Assembly (NCBI GenBank): GCA_002410555.1
Contig: DHSR01000031.1
Location: 12,854-34,656, forward strand
Source: Bacteroidales bacterium UBA5281
GTDB taxonomy: Bacteria > Bacteroidota > Bacteroidia > Bacteroidales > Lentimicrobiaceae
DNA: 21,803 nucleotides
Reading direction: 5' to 3'
The translations under genes were made by a program, and so were the position numbers. Shown in pieces: positions 15,502 to 21,803 of this stretch. Positions within the stretch are counted from its first letter, which is position 1; every line of letters begins with the position of its first letter. The notes beneath the pieces are model-generated. The model made no database searches, was not told where the DNA came from, and was given only the letters and a program-made list of their open reading frames with translations.

Positions 15502-16602
15502 TTAGGACTTCATAATTACCTTCTCGGTGGGTTTGCGGGTAGCATTGCGAATGGCTACCTGCTGCGCAGTACGTTCGGCCAGGATACGGAATGCTTCCGA
15601 CACCGGGGAGGTAACGTCAAGTGCTATGGGACTTCCCTTATCGCCGGATTCACAAATACTTTGAACCAGTGGAATTTGTCCAAGCAATGGAATATTGTGC
15701 TCCTCAGCCAGCCTTTTGCCACCTTCGTTCCCAAAAATAAAGTATTTATTTTCAGGTAATTCAGCGGGAGTAAACCAGGCCATATTTTCAATAAGACCAA
15801 GTATTGGGACATTAATGCTTTCCTGATTAAACATACCCACAGCTTTGCGGGCATCGGCCAGAGCTACTTCCTGAGGCGTGGTGACAATGGCTACACCGGT
15901 TACCGGTAATTGCTGAACCAGGGTGAGATGAATATCACCCGTTCCGGGAGGCATGTCTATAACCATATAGTCGAGTTCACCCCAGTCGGCTTCACTAAAA
16001 AGCTGGGTAAGCGCATTTGATGCCATCGGCCCTCTCCATACCAAAGCTTTGTCGGGATCAACAAAAAAGCCAATGGAAAGTAATTTAATGCCATACTTCT
16101 CAATGGGAACAACAAGCGTTTTTCCGTCCTTCTCAATGGCCGCCGGTTTAGCATTCATCAAATCAAACATAAGCGGAACTGAAGGGCCGTAGATATCGGC
16201 ATCAATAAGTCCGACTTTAGCTCCTGAACGAGCCAGGGAAACAGCAAGATTGGCAGCAACCGTAGATTTGCCAACGCCGCCTTTACCGGAAGCCACAGCA
16301 ATAATATTCTTAACACCTGACAATAGAGGCTGATTGTCAGATCTTCGGCTGGTAACCCGTGAAGTCATTTCAACTTCCACTTCGGCCCAGGGATCAACCA
16401 ATTGCTGAATAGCCTGTACGCAATCGTTTTTAATTTTATCTTTGAGTGGACATGCAGGTGTAGTCAACACTACCTTAAAGAATACTTTTTTACCTTCAAC
16501 CTTCACATCCTCAATCATATTTAAAGTTACCAGGTCACGGTGCAGATCGGGATCATTCACCGTACGCAAGGCATTGATTACATCTTCTTTTGTAAAAGCC
16601 AT
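15502..16602 (-). CDS. mrp: Mrp/ApbC (NBP35-type) P-loop ATPase for Fe-S clusters, with N-terminal DUF59 domain
   Basis: Cytoplasmic Fe-S cluster carrier ATPase. The 366-aa product has an N-terminal MIP18/DUF59 domain (about 1-85, with TTPACPL containing C51) and a MinD-like P-loop domain with the deviant Walker A GKGGVGKST (106-114), the DADIYGPSVPLM segment (from 134) and DMPPGTGDIHLTL. The loop after IENMAWF, where E. coli and Salmonella Mrp/ApbC carry the CxxC that bridges a cluster between two subunits, reads TPAELPENKYFIFG without cysteine. The only cysteines I see are C51, C61 and one in QSICESG. ATG start 26 nt below a TATCTTTG element; the nfu-type gene follows 22 bp downstream. Confidence 0.96.
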   Translation of the reverse strand: MAFTKEDVINALRTVNDPDLHRDLVTLNMIEDVKVEGKKVFFKVVLTTPACPLKDKIKNDCVQAIQQLVDPWAEVEVEMTSRVTSRRSDNQPLLSGVKNIIAVASGKGGVGKSTVAANLAVSLARSGAKVGLIDADIYGPSVPLMFDLMNAKPAAIEKDGKTLVVPIEKYGIKLLSIGFFVDPDKALVWRGPMASNALTQLFSEADWGELDYMVIDMPPGTGDIHLTLVQQLPVTGVAIVTTPQEVALADARKAVGMFNQESINVPILGLIENMAWFTPAELPENKYFIFGNEGGKRLAEEHNIPLLGQIPLVQSICESGDKGSPIALDVTSPVSEAFRILAERTAQQVAIRNATRKPTEKVIMKS

Positions 16603-16628
16603 GATCTGAATTGTGTTTTTATGAGCAG

Positions 16629-16636
16629 CAAAGATA
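16629..16636 (-). promoter_or_regulatory. Bacteroidota -7 element for mrp-nfu
   Basis: The minus strand reads TATCTTTG, 26 nt before the mrp ATG and 93 bp past the GH30 stop, suggesting mrp is not dependent on GH30 transcription. Confidence 0.55.
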
Positions 16637-16728
16637 AATGTTTTTTATGAGAATGAAGGTTACAGGGAAATCTCAAATCCTGCCCAGGCTTTATAACAAA
16701 CGAATACAGAAAAAGATAACCGGGCGGG

Positions 16729-18165
16729 CTAAAACACCATTGTTGAAATAGAATGCGCGGGACTGTTTATCATGGCCGCATCGCCCTTCACCCACAAATA
16801 AAAACTGGTATCTTTATCTGTTTCATTCATTACGACCACTACCCGTGAACCATCACTATTCACAAAACCAGTACTCAGCAAATTGCTCCGGCTCGAAGAT
16901 ACCGCCATGCGTTTTGCACCCGGCTTAATGAACCTTGAAAAATGACCGATGTAATAAAAGCTGTTTGTATGAATGACTTCGCCCGTTTCGGTATTTGCAT
17001 GAATGGGCGCAAAACAAAAATTTCCAACATGATTAGGCCCGCCAAACTGATCGAGCAGAATGTTCCAATCAGTCCAGCCTACCGCACCACTGTTGAAATC
17101 GTGAATCATCGAACGCCCGTATTCTTCACCCAGCTCCCAGGCATAATAGCGTGAAGCATCAAAACTCTCTGCGGTGCCTTCGGTAAACAGCAGGGGTTTA
17201 TCGGGCCAGGTTTCATATACCCTCCGAACATTCTCATACATATCCTCTCCCCCACTCCAATCCTCATACCAGTGAAAACCAATACCCCAGGCATATTTTT
17301 TTACCACCGGATCAGCAAAATAAGACGAAACCCGCTGGTAAATCAAATCACGGTTGTGATCCCACATAATGATTTTTTTATCAGCCAGCCCCTGACGTTC
17401 AAAGACCGGTCCCAGATAATTCTTCAGGAAATCAGCCTCCTCCTCAGCAGTATATATGCAACTTTCCCAGGTTTGTCTGGCCATGGGTTCGTTCTGAATA
17501 CTTACTCCCCACATGGGAATGCCCTCTTTTTCGTATTCTTTTATAAATTTCACGAAATATTCAGCCCAGTTACTATAATATTGTTTCAGCAATTTACCGC
17601 CCTGAAGCATATTGTTGTTGTCTTTCATCCAGGCAGGCGGACTCCATGGGCTGGCGTAAATCAGCATTTCATTACCCCCTTGTTGCATGGCCTGCTTAAT
17701 GAGGGGAATGCGAAACTTCCGGTCGTGGTCAATGCTGAAACTATTTAATGTGATATCCATACTATCAACATAAGTATAACTGCCACCCGAAAAATCACAA
17801 CTGTGAATGTTGGTGCGTATCAGAGAATAACCATTGCCATTGTCAGCATCATAATAATCACGAATGATCTGTTGCTGCTTGTCAATGGGCAGTTTATAAA
17901 AAGTCTCTGCCGATGCATCGGTTATGGCTCCACCAATACCAATAAATGACTGAAAGGTATGTTCGGGATCAGCAAAGACACAGGTTTGGGTTTCAAAAGG
18001 CTGTCCCATAGGTTTAAACTGAATTATGCCCACCTGTTGCAGGCGCTGATCATTTTCACGGGCAGTAGTGTAAACTGTTACCGCTTTTTCACCAACCTGT
18101 GAGTGAACACAATACGAAATAAGCAGAAAAGGAAGCACAAAAAGTGAACTATCAGGGCGTTTCAT
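16729..18165 (-). CDS. Secreted glycoside hydrolase family 30 (glucosylceramidase-like)
   Basis: Retaining glycosidase of clan GH-A, likely acting on beta-glucosidic or beta-1,6-glucan-type links; the exact substrate cannot be told. The 478-aa product begins with a signal peptide (hydrophobic core FVLPFLLISYCV, cleavage near HSQ at 21-23) and is probably periplasmic or surface-exposed; I see no lipobox and no T9SS sorting domain. The TIM barrel has FIGIGGAITDASAETFY (about 74-90), YASPWSPPAWMKD (170-182), the acid/base E226 in VSIQNEPM and the nucleophile E329 in LLFTEG. Residues about 410-478 form the beta-sandwich side domain of GH30. ATG start. It is a lone gene: no SusC/SusD pair or regulator is adjacent, so it is not part of a visible polysaccharide-utilisation locus. 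Confidence 0.95.
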   Translation of the reverse strand: MKRPDSSLFVLPFLLISYCVHSQVGEKAVTVYTTARENDQRLQQVGIIQFKPMGQPFETQTCVFADPEHTFQSFIGIGGAITDASAETFYKLPIDKQQQIIRDYYDADNGNGYSLIRTNIHSCDFSGGSYTYVDSMDITLNSFSIDHDRKFRIPLIKQAMQQGGNEMLIYASPWSPPAWMKDNNNMLQGGKLLKQYYSNWAEYFVKFIKEYEKEGIPMWGVSIQNEPMARQTWESCIYTAEEEADFLKNYLGPVFERQGLADKKIIMWDHNRDLIYQRVSSYFADPVVKKYAWGIGFHWYEDWSGGEDMYENVRRVYETWPDKPLLFTEGTAESFDASRYYAWELGEEYGRSMIHDFNSGAVGWTDWNILLDQFGGPNHVGNFCFAPIHANTETGEVIHTNSFYYIGHFSRFIKPGAKRMAVSSSRSNLLSTGFVNSDGSRVVVVMNETDKDTSFYLWVKGDAAMINSPAHSISTMVF

Positions 18166-18193
18166 AAATATAGGTTATGAGTGTGTGAAATTT

Positions 18194-18214
18194 TTAGTGT
18201 ATTATCTACACTAA
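18194..18214. promoter_or_regulatory. Perfect inverted repeat in the GH30 leader
   Basis: TTAGTGTA (18194-18201) and TACACTAA (18207-18214) form perfect 8-bp arms around a 5-bp spacer. The element lies between the predicted -7 element (18225-18232) and the ATG (18165), so it is an operator candidate just downstream of the start site or an mRNA hairpin. No T-run follows, so it is not a terminator. Confidence 0.5.
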
Positions 18215-18224
18215 GTTGTTTTAG

Positions 18225-18232
18225 CAAAAATA
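18225..18232 (-). promoter_or_regulatory. Bacteroidota -7 element for the GH30 gene
   Basis: The minus strand reads TATTTTTG, 59 nt before the GH30 ATG. No well-spaced -33 TTG is visible. Confidence 0.45.
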
Positions 18233-18240
18233 AACAAAAT

Positions 18241-18844
18241 AATTCCTGAGGCCCCTCCCGATACGTAAAAAGAAAAAGAATTCCACCAGGACACGAAGAA
18301 ACCAGGACCATATATCATTGATGATCAAATAATTAAATTTAATAATTCTCTGAGCCTGCCTGCATGCGTATGAGGATGGGTTTTTGATTCATGTAGCGAA
18401 AATGTATTATAGGAGGCTCATACCTGTTTTTCCGGAAATGATTAATAGTATTGTTTTTTGATAAAGCGGTCCGCCTTTATGCGAATAGATGTTTACCCGG
18501 TGAACAATATTTGAAGCTCTCTTTAACCGTAAAATTATGACTCTGGCCAGAGACGGACAGGCTTCAAATCCCGGGAGCAGGAAGGACGGTTCGCAAACAA
18601 ATCAACCTGCTTTTGCGACAGGCCTGCCAGAGTGTCTGCCTATGCGGGTCGGCAGGATTTACAAGATTTGCATATTTTATTCTGGTCTGCTGAAAAGCCT
18701 GGATTGTGGATGTAGTGCAAGGAAAACCTTTGCATATAATTTAAACACATATCCACATAACAAACTGACTTCCAATAACATATTGTTTTTAAAGCACTCC
18801 TTGAATAGTGAGAAGTTTTTCTGGAAAACTCAAATTTATAAAAA
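18241..18844. other. Gene-free gap between GH30 and the small lipoprotein
   Basis: Roughly 600 bp without a convincing gene. It holds an 8-bp repeat at 18285-18308 (ACCAGGAC, ACGAAGAA, ACCAGGAC), a hairpin-forming ATAAAGCGGTCCGCCTTTAT at 18461-18480 with one bulged base, a GC-rich palindromic patch at 18541-18656, and a 9-bp repeat at 18654-18671 (AGGATTTAC, AAGATTTGC). The plus-strand frame 18537-18851 (104 aa) covers these elements, has no recognisable motif and is probably spurious. Confidence 0.55.
18541..18656. repeat. GC-rich patch of nested palindromes, possible REP/MITE remnant
   Basis: CTCTGGCCAGAG (18541-18552) is a perfect 12-bp palindrome. Its half CTCTGGC can also pair with GCCAGAG at 18626-18632. 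CCTGCC (18623-18628) pairs with GGCAGG (18651-18656), and an inner CTGCC (18636-18640) competes for the same partner. The patch is clearly more GC-rich than its AT-rich surroundings. Confidence 0.4.
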
Positions 18845-18876
18845 GTTGTAAAAAATAATGCCAGATCATATCTTTG
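18845..18876 (+). promoter_or_regulatory. Bacteroidota promoter for the small lipoprotein
   Basis: TTG at 18846-18848 (-33) and TATCTTTG at 18869-18876 (-7) are separated by 20 bp, a good fit to the Bacteroidota sigma-ABfr promoter. The -7 element ends 18 nt before the ATG at 18895. Confidence 0.65.
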
Positions 18877-18894
18877 CAATAAAAACACCTAAAT

Positions 18895-19191
18895 ATGCAC
18901 ACAACAATCAATAGTGGGAATAATGATCATCGAAAGATGGTATTGGGTCTACTCATGGTCATGAGTATTTTTATCTTCAGCTCTTGTGCACCCTCCGGTT
19001 TTACTTCCCATGAATATGGATTTTTTGGAGGATTTATTCACGGGGTAATCTTTTTACTGGCCTTAATCGGAAAATTGTTTGGTGCAGATGTCGGCTTATA
19101 CGCTGCCAACAATACGGGTTTCACTTATTGGCTGGGGTTTATCATCGGATTCCTGACTCTGGGCGCAGGAGGTGCTGCCAGCCGCCGATGA
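18895..19191 (+). CDS. Small predicted membrane lipoprotein of unknown function
   Basis: A 98-aa protein that I cannot name. It has a hydrophobic export segment ending in a lipobox-like FSSC (Cys 31), then two hydrophobic stretches (about 42-61, GFFGGFIHGVIFLLALIGKL; about 76-93, FTYWLGFIIGFLTLGAGG) separated by a short loop with GLYAANNTGF, and an Arg-Arg terminus. The pattern (lipobox, GFxxGxxHGxIFLxxLIGxLF, YAxNNTGxxYxxGFxxG) resembles small uncharacterised lipoproteins I recall from Bacteroidota and Firmicutes. A second in-frame ATG at 18937 would give an 84-aa form with a more typical signal length (Cys 17); the promoter position allows either. It converges on porZ with 21 bp between stop codons. 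Confidence 0.78.
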   Translation: MHTTINSGNNDHRKMVLGLLMVMSIFIFSSCAPSGFTSHEYGFFGGFIHGVIFLLALIGKLFGADVGLYAANNTGFTYWLGFIIGFLTLGAGGAASRR

Positions 19192-19212
19192 ATGAAATGC
19201 TGTCTGTATCTG

Positions 19213-21546
19213 TTAGTGAATGAACATGATTTTGCCCACGGTAGTTTTAGAGCCATCGGTATTGGTTACAAATACCAGATAAACACCTGTTTGAACCCTG
19301 TTACCCTCAAAATTGCGGCCATCCCAGGTGGCCTGACCACCTTCACTAAGGGTGGAATAAACAATATTACCAGCAATATCAGTAATTTTCACACTGGTAT
19401 TTTCCACCAGCCCTCTAATGGCAATTGTCCCATTGTAGCTTTCACGCACAGGATTAGGAAAGATAACCAGATTGTCGTAGGTAGGTTGAGGAGGCACCGA
19501 TTCGCTGCGGTAGGAGATGATTCCTTTTGAGGTTCCGAAGAACACCTCACCTGATTCTGTGATGGTTATGCTGTTAACTGAATTACTGAGCAGGGGACTG
19601 TTTTCTTCTGTAAAATGCGCAATTTCTTTGGTACCATCGGCTGACATCAGGAAAACACCTGCCCGGTCGGTACCAAACCATTTGCGGTTGGATCCATCAA
19701 CGGCTATGGCGTTTACGGCTTCAGCCTCCAGCAAGTTATTGCCAAAACCATCCTGGGCAATCAACACTTGCTGAGCATCGAAGTTCTGGTTAGTAAAGAT
19801 GTTGGCAGGAGCATAGATTACCGCAACGCCCTTGTCAGAACCCAGCCAAACCTGACCATCGCGATCGGTTGCCATACTCAAAATAAAATTACCGGGCAAA
19901 GCCCCATTTCCGGTAGCAGAGGAAAGTCTCCGGGTTTGATCATCGGAGGGATCGAAGGGTGTTCCGTTGTCATTAAAAACGATGAGATTGTGCGTTCGGG
20001 TGCGCAACCATTTTTGATTTTGCTTATCTATCATGAGTTCCGCCAGGTCGATGCCTGAGGCCTGAGGCCCAAGATTGTATGAGACCCACTCCCCACCCGG
20101 GTTTTTCATCGACAGGGCAGCAGTGGCACTGGAATTGGCTACCCATAGATTTTTTGCATCGTCAAATGCTAAACCGGCTATCCCAATCCAATCGTCACCA
20201 AGCACATTTTTTTCAAGCGTACTGTTTTCATCTGTGTAATGTTTAACGAATTGTCCCTCATTGTATTCAAGCAGCCCATATCCCCAGGTTCCGAGATAAA
20301 CCCTTTTATGATTGGCGGGATCAACAGCTACGGTCAATATATCGCGCATATCGTCAAGCAAGGTATCCTGTTTACTGGTCACCGTTCTCCATTTACCATC
20401 AATAAATCCGGCAAACTGGGCTTTTTGGTAGATACTTCCAAATGCCGTATTTCGACCGCCGGGTACTACCCATACATCGTTAGCCCCCGAGGCCAGTTGA
20501 AAAACATCATTAAATCCCGGCCCATCAAGCTGAAACTTTTCAACACCTGTGTTTGGCTTTTCTACCCGCGTTAGCCCGGAAAGCTGGTCACCTATCCAAA
20601 TTACATTATTCTCATCCACAATAGCATCCGCTGGAGAAACCGTACTGGGGTTATACGTATAAATCCGGTATTCCAATGTCCCGTCAGGTCGGAATGCATC
20701 TACAGCCAGATTGTTACATACAATCAACCGATCGTTAAATACGTTCATACAAAAACGGTTTGAAGTATTGTCCGGCTGAAAAGCCATCCAGGTGCCATTC
20801 GCCTTTACAAACATGGCATCATTTGCATAACCCGGTCCTTTTCGGTTAATGTATACCCTGTGGTTAAGCACTGCCACATGGTTAAATGGCCCTGAAGGGA
20901 GTACGGGTGCAAATTCACGTTCCCACTCTGCATAATTGGCGAGATTGGCAGTATATAGGTTAACCCTGAAAATACCTTCATCTGCCACCGCATATAAGGT
21001 GCTGTCCACAATGTCGAAGTCGATATCATTTACATTAATGGAACTGCCATCCGGCCCGATATAATAGGTTCCTTTAAATTCCCTGCGATTGAGATCGAGC
21101 ACCACAATGCCAAAACCGCAGGCCAGGTAGGCGTCCTCACCAATCAGCACGACCCGGTTTACGGATTTGTTGCCAAGAATGGTCTTGCGCTTAATATCAG
21201 ACATGTTTAGTACTGCATCGTCCCTAATCAGATCGATGTTACCATTTGAATAGGCCACAACCAGTGTGCGCAAACCCGTATGATATTGAATGGAGCTGAC
21301 TCCGACATCACTCAGACCATTGATTTTACTAAACCGGTTCAGGCTGTTGTCTGCTTCATCGTAATAGAACAGACTGAAAGGGGTAGCTGCATATATCCTC
21401 CCCTCACCTTTGGTTACAGCTATTACTTTTTGATAAGGCAAATGATCGCGCCATTGGCCAATACCAATTTCCTGGGCTGTAGCCGAAATTAGTATAAACA
21501 AACTAAAAATAAAAACTGCGGCAATTCGTAAAAAGCTTGATTTCAT
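19213..21546 (-). CDS. porZ: Type IX secretion system surface protein PorZ
   Basis: Homologue of PorZ, a member of the T9SS attachment complex (PorU, PorV, PorQ, PorZ) that anchors cargo to A-LPS on the cell surface. From ATG 21546 the product is 777 aa, close to P. gingivalis PorZ (about 776 aa); a longer frame begins at TTG 21594 but places 16 polar residues before the signal peptide. Signal peptide 1-25 (ends ISATAQ). The PorZ N-terminal WRDHLPY follows at about residue 32, then successive beta-propeller blades with repeated WLG/WFGT/WVAN-type motifs (for example VWLGSDKGVAVI, KWFGTDRAGVFL). Residues about 692-777 form a type A sorting domain starting near VIFPNPV and ending GKIMFIH. No other T9SS gene is adjacent. 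Confidence 0.93.
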   Translation of the reverse strand: MKSSFLRIAAVFIFSLFILISATAQEIGIGQWRDHLPYQKVIAVTKGEGRIYAATPFSLFYYDEADNSLNRFSKINGLSDVGVSSIQYHTGLRTLVVAYSNGNIDLIRDDAVLNMSDIKRKTILGNKSVNRVVLIGEDAYLACGFGIVVLDLNRREFKGTYYIGPDGSSINVNDIDFDIVDSTLYAVADEGIFRVNLYTANLANYAEWEREFAPVLPSGPFNHVAVLNHRVYINRKGPGYANDAMFVKANGTWMAFQPDNTSNRFCMNVFNDRLIVCNNLAVDAFRPDGTLEYRIYTYNPSTVSPADAIVDENNVIWIGDQLSGLTRVEKPNTGVEKFQLDGPGFNDVFQLASGANDVWVVPGGRNTAFGSIYQKAQFAGFIDGKWRTVTSKQDTLLDDMRDILTVAVDPANHKRVYLGTWGYGLLEYNEGQFVKHYTDENSTLEKNVLGDDWIGIAGLAFDDAKNLWVANSSATAALSMKNPGGEWVSYNLGPQASGIDLAELMIDKQNQKWLRTRTHNLIVFNDNGTPFDPSDDQTRRLSSATGNGALPGNFILSMATDRDGQVWLGSDKGVAVIYAPANIFTNQNFDAQQVLIAQDGFGNNLLEAEAVNAIAVDGSNRKWFGTDRAGVFLMSADGTKEIAHFTEENSPLLSNSVNSITITESGEVFFGTSKGIISYRSESVPPQPTYDNLVIFPNPVRESYNGTIAIRGLVENTSVKITDIAGNIVYSTLSEGGQATWDGRNFEGNRVQTGVYLVFVTNTDGSKTTVGKIMFIH

Positions 21547-21623
21547 CCGCGCTAATGGTCTTAAATTTAATGATGGTACTTTATAAACAAACAAAGCATA
21601 CTGAGGTTGAATTGATTTAACTA

Positions 21624-21651
21624 CAAATTTACCTAATTATTGTTCAGCCAA
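21624..21651 (-). promoter_or_regulatory. Bacteroidota promoter for porZ
   Basis: The minus strand reads TTG (21649-21651), 17 bp, then TAAATTTG (21624-21631), a match to TTG/TAnnTTTG. It lies 77 nt before the ATG at 21546. Confidence 0.5.
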
Positions 21652-21659
21652 TGGAAAAA

Positions 21660-21729
21660 CTGTGATCTGTAATCAGTGATCTGTGATTTGTGATCTGTGA
21701 TCTGTAATCTGTGATCTGTAATCGGTGGG
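21660..21729. repeat. CTGTRAT heptamer tract upstream of porZ
   Basis: Ten consecutive 7-bp units in register: CTGTGAT, CTGTAAT, CAGTGAT, CTGTGAT, TTGTGAT, CTGTGAT, CTGTAAT, CTGTGAT, CTGTAAT, CGGTGGG. It starts 9 bp beyond the -33 element of porZ. Same family, opposite orientation, as 1-20 and 4923-4971. Confidence 0.9.
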
Positions 21730-21772
21730 TTTGTTTATTTGTTGATTTGTTGAGTCGTTGAGTCGTTGATCC
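21730..21772. repeat. TTTGTTGA/GTCGTTGA octamer tract
   Basis: Five 8-bp units in register (TTTGTTTA, TTTGTTGA, TTTGTTGA, GTCGTTGA, GTCGTTGA), directly abutting the heptamer tract. The following 21773-21803 shows nothing recognisable before the window ends. Confidence 0.85.
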
Positions 21773-21803
21773 ATCGCTTGCCCCCATCAGGCGGACATGC
21801 GAG

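Noticed and set aside
17272..17748. Plus-strand 158-aa open frame antisense to GH30
   Set aside because: The minus strand encodes the conserved GH30 barrel with its acid/base residue here; this is a shadow frame.
16729..18165. GH30 as part of a polysaccharide-utilisation locus
   Set aside because: No SusC/SusD pair, sugar transporter, sulfatase or sensor is adjacent.
18537..18851. Plus-strand 104-aa open frame
   Set aside because: Covers palindromes and short repeats, has no recognisable motif or promoter, and shifts abruptly in composition.

Overview
The window looks like a chromosomal segment of a Bacteroidota bacterium, probably class Bacteroidia. The evidence is a GldB lipoprotein, a PorZ-type type IX secretion (T9SS) surface protein with its own C-terminal sorting domain, two OMP_b-brl (PorT-like) barrels, the Bacteroidota form of the DUF2795 protein, and repeated matches to the Bacteroidota -7 promoter element TAnnTTTG just upstream of genes. 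I see no rRNA, tRNA, CRISPR array, transposase, prophage or secretion/defence island. Most genes are housekeeping.

Layout. 1-120: short-period repeats. 121-2193 (-): metG. 2259-3047: a conspicuous array of composite short tandem repeats. 3177-4745 (-): a GT39-like membrane glycosyltransferase. 4970-5695 (-): the iron-sulfur repair protein RIC/YtfE, with a palindromic operator candidate centred about 40 bp upstream of its predicted start site. 5831-6289: AT-rich and gene-free. 6321-10400 (-): a same-strand run read as yifB, a methyltransferase, an orphan ABC ATPase, a PduO-type cobalamin adenosyltransferase and a DUF2795 protein, closed by a clear terminator. 10602-10799 (+): a DUF1289 protein converging on gldB (10803-11780, -). 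11918-12505 (-) and 12677-13366 (+): divergent outer-membrane barrels, the second in an apparent operon with nadE (13380-15023). 15076-15202: a second single copy of the composite repeat. 15237-16602 (-): an Fe-S pair, Mrp/ApbC then a NifU-C scaffold protein. 16729-18165 (-): a secreted GH30 glycosidase. 18241-18844: gene-free, with a GC-rich palindromic patch. 18895-19191 (+): a small lipoprotein. 19213-21546 (-): porZ. 21660-21772: more heptamer and octamer repeats.

Functional themes. Fe-S cluster handling appears twice (RIC for repair; Mrp plus NifU-C for assembly). Cell-surface functions recur: PorZ, GldB, two barrels, two predicted lipoproteins (GldB and the 98-aa protein), a secreted GH30 and a membrane glycosyltransferase. 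Cofactor metabolism is represented by nadE and the cobalamin adenosyltransferase.

The most unusual content is non-coding. Intergenic spaces carry several families of degenerate 7- and 8-bp tandem repeats. One of them is a composite element with a fixed internal order (octamer purine tract, a 13-bp junction, G-poor heptamer tract, CCAAAGA heptamers). It occurs four times in one array and once about 12 kb away. I could not run any database search, so family names rest on recognised motifs.
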